A stretch of DNA of 64,000 nucleotides from Bog-473 sp963807675 (lineage in GTDB: Bacteria; Actinomycetota; Acidimicrobiia; Acidimicrobiales; RAAP-2), in the NCBI GenBank assembly GCA_963807675.1, contig CAWECP010000002.1, positions 310,001-374,000 of the forward strand. The letters run 5' to 3'. Numbering within the stretch: the stretch's first letter is position 1; every line of letters begins with the position of its first letter. The position numbers were made by a program, and so were the translations under genes. Under the pieces are notes generated by a model. That model was not told the origin of the DNA, did no database searches, and was given only the letters and a program-made list of their open reading frames with translations. Positions 27,586 to 35,523 of the stretch are shown in pieces.

Positions 27586-27601
27586 TGTACTGACCGGTAC
27601 A
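27586..27601. promoter_or_regulatory. Regulon operator, copy 4 (most symmetrical)
   Basis: TGTACTGACCGGTACA has fully complementary outer TGTAC/GTACA arms. It lies 41 bp upstream of the E1 gene and 12 bp before the SDR start at 27614, in a divergent promoter like the other copies. Confidence 0.7.
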
Positions 27602-27613
27602 AGCGGGAGTGTG

Positions 27614-28393
27614 ATGACCGTCCAGATCGAGATCCCTGACGCATTCCCGGCCTCGGGCGCGGTGGCGGGCAAGCGTGTCGTCATCACCGGGGCGGGCCGT
27701 GGATTGGGGACCCTGCTGGCTCACGCCTTCTCGGTGGCCGGGGCCGCGGTGGCGCTGGTGGCCCGGACCGAGCGTGATCTCAAGGCGGTGGCCGGGGCGT
27801 TGCCCGGGCCTTCCCTGGTCCTGGCCGGCGACGTCACCGACGAGGATTTCAACGAGTCGGTGGCGGACGCCGCTGTGGCCGAGTGGGGTGGCCTGGACGT
27901 GTGGATCTGCAATGCCGGGATTTCGCCGGTGGTGGCCGGGCCGCGCCAGACCGAGGCGGGGGTCTGGCGCCGGGTGCTCGAGGTCAACCTGACCGGAGCC
28001 TTTCTGGGGGCCCGCGCCGCCGCCCGTGTGATGGGCGAGGGCGGGCGGCTCATCTTCACCGGATCCGTGCTCGGGGAGCGCCCGCGTCAAGGGCTGAGCG
28101 CCTACAGCGCATCGAAGGCGGGATTGACCGGGCTGGCCAAGAGCCTGGCCCTCGACATGGCCCCGGCCGGTATCACCGTCAACGTCGTCGCCCCCGGCTG
28201 GTTCGACTCGCCGATGGCGGAGGGCTGGAAGAGCCGGCCCAAGCTGGCCGAGGCCATCACGGGGCACACGGCGCTCGGGCGCTGGGGCACGTCGACCGAC
28301 CTGGCCGGCGCCTACCAGTTCCTCGCTTCGGACGCCGCGGCCTTCATCACCGGGGCGGTGCTGACGGTCGACGGCGGGTATCTCCTCGTATGA
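27614..28393 (+). CDS. SDR-family oxidoreductase
   Basis: 259 residues with TGAGRGLG, CNAG (in WICNAGISP) and the catalytic AYSASKAG. The C-terminus ITGAVLTVDGGYLL is standard. The stop overlaps the next SDR start (ATGA), so the two dehydrogenases form an operon under operator 4. The substrate is unknown, probably an alcohol or hydroxyacyl intermediate of the local catabolic route. Confidence 0.92.
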   Translation: MTVQIEIPDAFPASGAVAGKRVVITGAGRGLGTLLAHAFSVAGAAVALVARTERDLKAVAGALPGPSLVLAGDVTDEDFNESVADAAVAEWGGLDVWICNAGISPVVAGPRQTEAGVWRRVLEVNLTGAFLGARAAARVMGEGGRLIFTGSVLGERPRQGLSAYSASKAGLTGLAKSLALDMAPAGITVNVVAPGWFDSPMAEGWKSRPKLAEAITGHTALGRWGTSTDLAGAYQFLASDAAAFITGAVLTVDGGYLLV

Positions 28394-29148
28394 CGCCCGA
28401 GCCGGGGGCGGCGGTTCGGGTCGTCGCCATCACCGGCGCGGGCGGCGCCCTGGGCGCAGCGGTGGCGCAGCGGCTGGGGGGCGATCCCGGGACGGCGCTG
28501 GTGCTGAGCGACATTTCGGAGGTGTCGCTGGCGGCGACGGTGGCCGCGGTCGACGAAACCGGTGCGCCGGCGGAGACCCTGCTGGCCGACGTCAGCGACC
28601 CCGCGCAGGTCGACGCGGTGGTGGCGTTGGCGGTCGAGCGCTTCGGCCGGCTCGACGTCCTGGTGAGCAACGCCGGCGTGCTGGCGCCGAACGGCCGCAT
28701 CCACAACCTGTCGAGCGAGGATTGGGAGCGTTCTTTCCGCATCAACGTGCTCGGCGCGGTCAACGGCATCCGGGCGGCGGTGGGCGTGATGCGGCCGCAG
28801 GGTTCGGGGTCGATCATCCTCACGGCATCGGTGGCAGGCCTGACGGCGTGGGCGTACTCGGCTCCCTACTGCGCCACCAAGGCGGCCGTCATACAGCTGG
28901 CCAAGGTGGCCGCGATGGAGTACGCCCGCGACGGCATCCGGGTCAACTGCGTCTGCCCGGGTACGTTCCGTTCGGCCATTCACGACGGGCTGCCCGAGTC
29001 CGCGTTGGATGCCATCGCCGAGCGGCACCCGCTCGGGCTGGGGACGGCGGGCGACCTGGCCGGGGCGTACGCATACCTGGCCGGCGACGAGTCGCGCTGG
29101 ACGACGGGCGCGGCGTTGGTGATCGACGGCGGCTATTCGGCACCGTGA
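28390..29148 (+). CDS. SDR-family oxidoreductase
   Basis: 252 residues. The coenzyme motif is TGAGGALG, SNAG replaces NNAG (VLVSNAGVL), and the catalytic pair is in PYCATKAAV. The C-terminus TTGAALVIDGGYSAP is typical. Translation is probably coupled to the preceding SDR through the four-base overlap. The convergent TetR gene ends 14 bp downstream. Confidence 0.92.
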   Translation: MTPEPGAAVRVVAITGAGGALGAAVAQRLGGDPGTALVLSDISEVSLAATVAAVDETGAPAETLLADVSDPAQVDAVVALAVERFGRLDVLVSNAGVLAPNGRIHNLSSEDWERSFRINVLGAVNGIRAAVGVMRPQGSGSIILTASVAGLTAWAYSAPYCATKAAVIQLAKVAAMEYARDGIRVNCVCPGTFRSAIHDGLPESALDAIAERHPLGLGTAGDLAGAYAYLAGDESRWTTGAALVIDGGYSAP

Positions 29149-29162
29149 CGGCCGCAGGCCGG

Positions 29163-29792
29163 TCAGGTGGTCGTCGTGGCGTCCGGTGCGGCGATGCCCT
29201 GGCGGAAGATGTCGGCGAAGGGCTTGGCCACCGAGCGGGCGGACAGGCGCCCGCCGGGCTTGAGCCACAGGTAGGTGTAGTTGTGCATGCCGAGCCACGC
29301 CCGTGCGGTCAGCCAGGGGTCGATGTCGCGGAAGGCGCCCGACTCGACGCCGGCGCGCAGCACCGCCTCCACCCGCCCCTCGTACTCGCGCCGGCGCACG
29401 CGGAAGCGCTCGGCGCGCTCGCCGGTCAGGGCGGGGAATTCGTGCAGGAAGACCCAGACGTGGTCGGGGTAGCGATGGATGACATCGAGCAGCTCCTCGC
29501 CGAGGCGGGCCAGCTGCTGCGCCGGCGGCCCGCCGTCCTCGGCCACCCGGTCGGCCCCGAGCAGGACCTCGTCCATGACGCGGTCGTGGATGGCGGCCAA
29601 CAGCTCCTCCTTGGAGCCGATGTAGTGGTAGAGCGCCCCTTTGCCGAGGTCGTTGGCGGCGCACAGCTCCATGATCCCCGTGGCGTGGTAGCCGCGCCGT
29701 GCGAAGACCCGCGCCGACGTGTCGACAATGGCCTGGCGGCGCTGCTCCCACTTGGAACCACGCCGGGAGTCACTCTTTGCCCCCGCGCTCAC
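29163..29792 (-). CDS. TetR-family transcriptional regulator
   Basis: 209 residues. The N-terminal helix-turn-helix is clear (IVDTSARVFARRGYHATGIMEL, then GKGALYHYIGSKEELL; shown in parts), and the C-terminal ligand-binding domain includes DHVWVFLHEFPALTGERAERF. The domain layout resembles KstR/FadR-type regulators of lipid or acyl-CoA catabolism. It is the only TetR gene in the window and lies inside the cluster that carries the four 16-bp palindromes, so it is the best candidate to bind them. Its own promoter has no obvious copy. Confidence 0.9.
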   Translation of the reverse strand: MSAGAKSDSRRGSKWEQRRQAIVDTSARVFARRGYHATGIMELCAANDLGKGALYHYIGSKEELLAAIHDRVMDEVLLGADRVAEDGGPPAQQLARLGEELLDVIHRYPDHVWVFLHEFPALTGERAERFRVRRREYEGRVEAVLRAGVESGAFRDIDPWLTARAWLGMHNYTYLWLKPGGRLSARSVAKPFADIFRQGIAAPDATTTT

Positions 29793-29842
29793 GCCAGCGA
29801 CGCTAGTGGGATTCGGGCCAGTATTCGGGCAGAAGGACGCGG

Positions 29843-31381
29843 ATGGGGATGGGGATGAGAGCGGACGTCAACTGGTTCGGGGTGCTGGCGCATCATGCCG
29901 AGCGCTCGCCGGAGAAGGCCATCACGGTGTTCGAGGGCGAAACGACGACCTACGCCCAGATGGCGGCGTCGGCCGTGGCGCTGGCCGGCGGGCTGCACGA
30001 GCGCGGGGTGGGCCCCGGTGACGTGGTCGGCCTCCTCTCCTACAACTGCCCCGAGTTCCTGCAGACGATCTTCGCCGCCAACTATCTCGGCGCCGTGGCC
30101 ATGCCGATCAACTGGCGGCTGGCTGCGCCCGAGGTGCGCTACATCCTCGAGCACTCCGAGGCGCGGGCCCTGGTGTGCGACGAGGCGCTGCGGGAACTGG
30201 CCGGGCAGGCGACCGAGGGGCTCGACGCGCTGGTCCGCTCGTGCATCGGCGGCGCGGGCGGCGCCGGCGGCTGGACGACCCTGGACGAGCTGGCCGCCGG
30301 TGACGGCGGGCCACCGGCGCGGGTGTTGGCCGAGGCCGACGACGTGCACCGCCTCATGTACACCTCGGGCACCACGGGCCGGCCCAAGGGCGTCATGCTC
30401 ACCCACGCCAACCTGGCCTGGAAGAACCTGGCCCACGTGGTCGAGTTCGGTTTCACCGAGGCCGACCTGGGTCTGGCCTGCGGTCCGCTCTACCACGTGG
30501 GCGCACTCGATCTGACGACGACGTCGCTCCTGGCGGCGGGCGCCACCGTCATCGTCCACCGCGTCTTCGATGCCGCGGCCGTGGTCGACGAACTGGAGCG
30601 GTCGCGGGTCACCACGGTGTGGTTGGCGCCGGCCATGGTCAACGCCATCATGGCCCTGCCCGACGTGGAGACGCGTGACCTCTCGTCGGTGCGCGTGATC
30701 ATCAACGGCGGCGAGAAGATGCCGATCCCGCTGATAGAGCGGATCGGGCGCACGTTCCCCTCGGCCTGGTTCGCCGACGCCTACGGGCTGACCGAGACCG
30801 TCTCCGGTGACACCTTCTTGGACCGGGAGAGCATCGTGACCAAGCCGGGCAGCGTCGGCCGGGCGTGCCTGCATCTGGAGGTCCAGGTGTGGGACAACGA
30901 GGGCCGGTCGGTGCCGGCGGGGGAGCGGGGCGAGATCGTGCTCCGTGGCCCCAAGGTGTTCAAGGGCTACTGGCGCGACCCCGAGGCGACGGAGCGGGCC
31001 TTCGACGGTGGCTGGTTCCACACGGGCGACATCGGCATGCTGGACGAGGACGGTTACCTCTTCATCGTCGACCGCCTCAAGGACATGATCGTGTCGGGCG
31101 GCGAGAACATCGCCGGCTCGGAGGTTGAGCGCGTCCTCTACGAGCACGCCGCCGTGCTCGAGGTGGCGGTGGTGGGACGGCCCGACGAGCGCTGGGGCGA
31201 GGTGCCGGTGGCCTTCGTCGTGCTGCGCCAGGGGCAGGCGGCCACGGCCGACGAGCTGCTGGCGCACTGCCGCGGCCAGCTGGCCAAGTTCAAGGTGCCC
31301 AAGGACGTCACCTTCCTGGACGCGCTGCCGCGCAACCCGTCGGGCAAGGTGCTCAAGCGGGACCTGCGGGCGCACGGGTGA
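29843..31381 (+). CDS. Acyl-CoA synthetase (AMP-dependent ligase, ANL superfamily)
   Basis: 512 residues from the first of three close ATGs (29843, 29849, 29855); AAGGA precedes the first. The P-loop-like MYTSGTTGRPKGVMLTHA, YGLTET, TGDIGMLDEDGY and the C-terminal PSGKVLKRDL lysine motif are intact. It activates a carboxylic acid as adenylate and transfers it to CoA, the entry step for the dehydrogenase, dehydratase and SDR enzymes around it. Divergent from the TetR gene across 50 bp, which holds a direct repeat ATTCGGGC (29811-29818, 29823-29830). Confidence 0.92.
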   Translation: MGMGMRADVNWFGVLAHHAERSPEKAITVFEGETTTYAQMAASAVALAGGLHERGVGPGDVVGLLSYNCPEFLQTIFAANYLGAVAMPINWRLAAPEVRYILEHSEARALVCDEALRELAGQATEGLDALVRSCIGGAGGAGGWTTLDELAAGDGGPPARVLAEADDVHRLMYTSGTTGRPKGVMLTHANLAWKNLAHVVEFGFTEADLGLACGPLYHVGALDLTTTSLLAAGATVIVHRVFDAAAVVDELERSRVTTVWLAPAMVNAIMALPDVETRDLSSVRVIINGGEKMPIPLIERIGRTFPSAWFADAYGLTETVSGDTFLDRESIVTKPGSVGRACLHLEVQVWDNEGRSVPAGERGEIVLRGPKVFKGYWRDPEATERAFDGGWFHTGDIGMLDEDGYLFIVDRLKDMIVSGGENIAGSEVERVLYEHAAVLEVAVVGRPDERWGEVPVAFVVLRQGQAATADELLAHCRGQLAKFKVPKDVTFLDALPRNPSGKVLKRDLRAHG

Positions 31382-31680
31382 GACGAGCCGGTCGACACGA
31401 CGCTGCAGAGCTCGGCCCTGCCATCGATCTTCACGCACGCGACCGGTTGGGGAATTCTCCCCGATCGGGGTTTCACCGGGACGAAGCCCGACTCGACCCT
31501 GGGCCATCTGGAGTCCCACATCCGGGAAGGTAGGTTCACGTTGGTGCTGATGGTCGGCCAAAGCCGTGACGCGACCCTCGTCTGGGTGCGCCACCACGGC
31601 AAGCCCGGACCCGGGGGTTTCGGCCTCCGCGAGCGCACTCCAGCCGATCCTCCCCGCCGCGTGAACCGCGGCGGGCGGCC
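31382..31680. other. Non-coding gap with a strong stem-loop next to the following start codon
   Basis: I recognise no gene in this 299-bp stretch; its frames give low-complexity shadows only. CCCGCCGCG-TGAAC-CGCGGCGGG at 31653-31675 is a perfect 9-bp stem with a 5-nt loop that ends five bases before the methyltransferase ATG. It would cover the ribosome-binding region, so it may limit translation. It has no T tract and is unlikely to be a terminator. Confidence 0.5.
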
Positions 31681-32472
31681 ATGAGCGGTCCGGCTGACCC
31701 ACGCCAGCGGTGGGCAGATTCGTTCGGCTCGGACGCCGAACGCTACGACCGGGCCCGGCCCCGCTATCCCCAGCAGATGGTGGAGCGAATTGTGGCGGCC
31801 AGCCCGGGTACGGAGTTCCTCGACGTCGGGTGTGGCACCGGCATCGCCGCTCGGCAGTTCGAGGCGGCCGGCTGCCACTTGCTCGGGGTCGAGGTGGACG
31901 CCCGCATGGCCGACGAGGCGCGACGGTTCGGGCTCGACGTGGAGGTGGCGCCATTCGAGGAATGGGACCGCGCCGGGCGGACCTTCGACGCCGTGGTGGC
32001 CGGCCAGGCCTGGCACTGGATCGACGCTGTCGCCGGGGCATCCAGGGCGGCGCAGGCGTTGCGCCCCGGAGGGCGACTGGCCGTGTTCTGGAACGTCTTC
32101 CAGCCGCCACCCGAGGTGGCGGCGCGCTTCTCGGCGGTCAACCAGCGCGTGCTGTCCGGACCGTTGGCCAGTGCGTGGTCCCGCCCGGCGCTCGAGGCGT
32201 ACGCGCCGTTGTTCGCCAAGGCGACCGACGGGATACGCCAGACGGACGGGTACGGCGATGTCGAGGAGTGGCGCTACGAGTGGGACTGGCCCTACACCCG
32301 GGACACGTGGCTCGACCAGGTGCCGACGTTTGGCGGGCACGCCCAGCTCGCGTCGGAGCAGTTGGAGGAATTGCTCCGCGGCCTGGGGCTGGCGGTCGAC
32401 GCGGTCGGGGGCAGCTTCACCGTGGCGTACACGACCGTCGTGGTCACCGCGGTGCGCGCCGCCCTGGGGTAG
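31681..32472 (+). CDS. Class I SAM-dependent methyltransferase
   Basis: 263 residues with motif I FLDVGCGTGIAARQF, the acidic end of the next strand in LLGVEVDARM, then FDAVVAGQAWHWID and LRPGGRLAVFWN. The WHW segment is typical of actinobacterial methyltransferases of unknown substrate. The start lies directly after a strong stem-loop. Convergent with the BtuF-like gene, which ends 20 bp further on; not obviously part of the cobalamin operon. Confidence 0.88.
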   Translation: MSGPADPRQRWADSFGSDAERYDRARPRYPQQMVERIVAASPGTEFLDVGCGTGIAARQFEAAGCHLLGVEVDARMADEARRFGLDVEVAPFEEWDRAGRTFDAVVAGQAWHWIDAVAGASRAAQALRPGGRLAVFWNVFQPPPEVAARFSAVNQRVLSGPLASAWSRPALEAYAPLFAKATDGIRQTDGYGDVEEWRYEWDWPYTRDTWLDQVPTFGGHAQLASEQLEELLRGLGLAVDAVGGSFTVAYTTVVVTAVRAALG

Positions 32473-32492
32473 GGCACGGAGCAGGCGAGATG

Positions 32493-33386
32493 CTACGGCA
32501 GGGCGTGGGCGCCTGCCGGCTTGCCGCCGGGTCGTTCCGGGTGGAGCAACTCGGCCAACAACTCCACCCCGTCCACCACGCGTGGCCCGGGCCGTGAGAA
32601 GTAGGCGTTGGCGTCAACGGCCACGATGCGCCCGAGTCCCGACGCCTCCGGACGGTCCAGGAAGGCGCCGGCTTGTTCCACCGCACCGGCGAGATCGAAG
32701 CCGCACGGGCTGAACACGGTGAGGTCGATCTCCTCGGCGGCGATCTCCTCCCACGTAAGCCGGCGCGACCGTTCACGGGCGGTGGCCAGCACGGGCTCGC
32801 CACCGGCGGCCTGCACCATTTCGGGCACCCAGTGGCCGGAGTTGAAGGGCGGGTCGGGCCACTCGAGCACGAAGACACGCGGGCGGGCCCGGCCCTCGAC
32901 CCGGCGCCGCACCGCGGCGACCCGTGTCCGCAGGTCGGCCATCAACGTCGCGGCCGCCCGTTCGGTGCCGGTGGCCCGTCCGACCTGCCCGATGCACTCG
33001 ATCACCTCGTCGAGCCCCTCCGGGTCCAAGGACACGACCTGGGCCCGGCAGCCGATGACGCCCAGCGCCTCCTCGACGGCACCCGACGGGACGGCACAGA
33101 CCCGACACAGGTCCTGGGCCAGGATCACGTCCGGGCCGATGGCCCGGATGAGGCCGTCGTCGAGGTTGTAGATCGATTCGCCTGCGGCGATGCGTGCGCT
33201 CACCTCGGCGTCGATCTGCGCCGCGCTCGGCGAGCCCTCGGTGTCGAGGACGGTGCCCGACACGACGGCCACCGTGCGGGCGGCCGCCGGGTAGTCGCAT
33301 TCGAAGCTGACGCCCGCCAACTGATCGCCGATACCCAGGGCGAACACGATTTCGGTGGCCGACGGCAGCAGCGAGACGATCTTCAC
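32493..33386 (-). CDS. BtuF-like cobalamin-binding protein without signal peptide
   Basis: 297 residues of the class III periplasmic-binding fold. It begins MKIVSLLPSATEIVFALG, so it enters the mature domain at once with no signal peptide or lipobox. This matches the cytoplasmic 'cobalamin-binding protein' annotated in many actinobacteria rather than a true periplasmic BtuF. Further family signs are GIGDQLAGVSFECDYP, ILAQDLCRVCAVP and FVLEWPDPPFNSGHW. It is divergent from the riboswitch-controlled ECF operon, which supports a link to B12. It may chaperone or salvage cobamides inside the cell. Confidence 0.82.
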   Translation of the reverse strand: MKIVSLLPSATEIVFALGIGDQLAGVSFECDYPAAARTVAVVSGTVLDTEGSPSAAQIDAEVSARIAAGESIYNLDDGLIRAIGPDVILAQDLCRVCAVPSGAVEEALGVIGCRAQVVSLDPEGLDEVIECIGQVGRATGTERAAATLMADLRTRVAAVRRRVEGRARPRVFVLEWPDPPFNSGHWVPEMVQAAGGEPVLATARERSRRLTWEEIAAEEIDLTVFSPCGFDLAGAVEQAGAFLDRPEASGLGRIVAVDANAYFSRPGPRVVDGVELLAELLHPERPGGKPAGAHALP

Positions 33387-33454
33387 GGTGCACCATTCTG
33401 CGTCACGAGGAGGAGCTATGGACGACCCCGGGCACGGCCCACTGGGCCAGGGGG

Positions 33455-33600
33455 CACTGGCGTGTTACCGTGAACGCCGCCGCAAGGCAAGCAGTACTGC
33501 CTGCGAGGGGAAGCCGGTGAGACGCCGGCGCTGGTCCGCAACCGTGAGCGGTGCGCCCACTTGGGTGGCACCGTGCAGCCGGGATACCTCGAGGGCAGGT
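33455..33600 (+). ncRNA. Cobalamin (B12) riboswitch
   Basis: The core GGGGAAGCCGGTGAGACGCC and the CGGCGCTGGTCCGCAACCGTGAG region (33507-33547) match the conserved cobalamin riboswitch segment (GGGAAGCCGGUGAGAGUCCGGCGCUGUCCCGCAACUGUG type). The B12 box is GCAGCCGGGATACCTC at 33575-33590. The outer limits are approximate. It lies in the leader of the operon starting at 33693, with about 100 nt for an expression platform. Binding of adenosylcobalamin would be expected to switch the operon off. Confidence 0.92.
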
Positions 33601-33692
33601 GAGTGCCCATCTGTCGAGACACAAGGATCGGGGCTCGGTGCAACCCCGTGCGAATCGGAGTTTCCGGGCTGAGGTCCGGGAAGCGAGCACGT

Positions 33693-35520
33693 ATGCACAC
33701 CATCCTCCGCACCTGGCGGGGTCTCCTGGCGACGGCGTCGGCCGCCGCGCTGGCCCTGACCCTGGCCACGACCGGCCTGAGCCCCAACGTGGCCGGTGCC
33801 GGCACTCCGTCACCGACGCTGCCCCAGGTACCCGTCGCCATCGGCGCCGCCCAGTGGCTGGCGGGCCAACTGACGTCCGGCGGCTACATCGCCGGCAGCG
33901 TGTCGGAAACGGTGAACACGCTCCTCGCATTGGCCGCGGCCAACGTCGACCTGCCCCTGGCCCGTACGGGCCTGGCCTACGTGGAGCAGAATGCCGAGTC
34001 CTACATCGAGGTGGACAGCGCCGACGGTCCCGGACAGCTTTCCCTGCTTATCCTGATGGCCCACGCGTTAGGCGTCGATCCGACGAATTTCGGCGGGACG
34101 AACCTGGTCACCCGGCTGCTGGCCACCGAGCAGACGAGCGGGGCCAACACGGGTCTGTTCGGCACCGACACGCAGCTCGCCGATTCCTACGTCGGGACCT
34201 ACGACCAAGGTCTCGCTCTGGCCGCGCTCAAGGCGGTCGGCATGACCGCACCGGCGGCGTCCGTCACGTGGCTGCAGCAGGCGCAGTGCCCGAACGGCGG
34301 ATGGTCACTCCCCGATCCCACCCTGAACGCCTGCACCGGCGATCCGGCGCAGGGCGACGGGCCGGACACCAACTCGACCGCACTCGCGCTGCAGGGGCTG
34401 GCCGCCCAAGGCGGGCTGACACCGTCCATCAGAAGCGAGCGCGCTGACCTTCCTCAAGAACGGGCAGAACGCCGATGGCGGATGGGCCTACGACCCCAAC
34501 GCCCCCGACAACCAGCAGACCAGCGACCCCGATTCGACCTCGGAGGTGATCCAGGGGCTGCTGGCCCTGGGCCTGTCGCCCGACAGCGCGCAGTTCACCA
34601 TCGGAGGGAACACACCGACCTCTCTGCTGCTCACGTTCAAGGTGACCACCGCTCCCGACACCGGCGCATTCTCGTCACCGTTCGGGACCGCCGGCACGGG
34701 GAACCTGTACGCCACCTTCCAGGCGGTACCCGCGCTGATGGGCCTCAGCTTCCCCTTCGGACCTTCGGGATCGTCGTACTGGTTGGCCGGGTCGAACGGC
34801 GGCGTCTACACGTTCGGGGGTGCACCGTTCTACGGGTCGCTCAGCCAGACGTTGAACAAGCCGATCGTCGGGAGCGCACCGACCATCAACGGAGGCGGGT
34901 TGTGGCTCACGGCATCGGACGGCGGCGTGTTCGGCCTCGGCGACGCCAGTTACCTGGGGTCGATGGGCGGCAAGCCCCTCAACAAGCCGGTCGTGGGGAT
35001 CGCGGCCGGTGCCGGGGGCGCCGGCTACTGGCTGGTGGCCTCCGACGGCGGCATCTTCAACTACGGCGACGCGGGCTTCTTCGGCTCGCGTGGCGGCCAG
35101 CCCCTCAACGCGCCTATCGTCGGCCTGGCCGCCACGCCTGATGGGGGCGGCTACTGGCTGGTGGCTTCGGACGGTGGCGTCTTCAACTACGGCGACGCGG
35201 GGTACTTCGGCTCCATGGGCGGCAAGCCGCTCAACGCAGCGATCGTCGGCATCGCAACAACGCCCGACGGCGGCGGCTACTGGCTGGTGGCGTCCGACGG
35301 CGGCATCTTCGCTTTCGGCGACGCCGGCTACTTCGGCTCCATGGGCGGCAAGCCATTGAACGCACCCATCGTCGGCATGAGCTCGACGCCCGACGGCGGC
35401 GGATACTGGTTCGTTGCTTCTGACGGAGGTGTCTTCACCTTCGGCGATGCCATCTTCGCCGGATCCGCGACGCAGTACGGGGTGCACAACATTGTGGGCA
35501 TGACGCCGAACGCAAGTTGA
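33693..35520 (+). CDS. Secreted alpha/alpha-toroid (transcobalamin alpha-domain/prenyltransferase-like) protein with six propeller-like repeats; one-base frameshift
   Basis: About 608 residues when joined. A signal peptide (LATASAAALALTLATTG) precedes an alpha/alpha-barrel domain (about 45-350) with prenyltransferase/squalene-oxidase-type repeats: NGGWSLPDP, NTGLFGTD, then QNADGGWAYDPN, DPDSTSEVIQGLLALG and NLYATFQAVPALMG. This toroid is also the fold of the large domain of animal transcobalamin and intrinsic factor. Six 42-residue repeats follow. The frame breaks near 34427-34434 because of one extra base (TPSI to ALTFLKNGQNADGGW). First gene after the cobalamin riboswitch, so it probably captures B12 at the cell surface. 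Confidence 0.8.
34764..35517 (+). repeat. Six tandem 126-bp coding repeats (42 residues each)
   Basis: The translated consensus is GGGYWLVASDGGIFNYGD, then AGYFGSMGGKPLNAPIVG, then a short ATPD turn. Copies 3-5 are nearly identical; copies 1, 2 and 6 have diverged. W/F-A-SDGG and GDA-FGS blocks of this kind are frequent in secreted acidimicrobial proteins and probably fold as beta-propeller blades. Six blades would make one closed propeller. Confidence 0.85.
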
Positions 35521-35523
35521 ACC

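Noticed and set aside
28312..29751. Long minus-strand open frame across the SDR and TetR genes
   Set aside because: Its composition is an Arg/His-rich shadow of two well-supported genes on the other frames.
29793..29842. Direct repeat ATTCGGGC (29811-29818 and 29823-29830) in the TetR/ligase promoter
   Set aside because: It is not palindromic and does not match the four-site operator; it may be chance in a GC-rich gap.
34764..35517. Tandem DNA repeats as a CRISPR-like or satellite array
   Set aside because: The 126-bp period is in frame, spacer-free and encodes a conserved 42-residue unit, so these are protein repeats.
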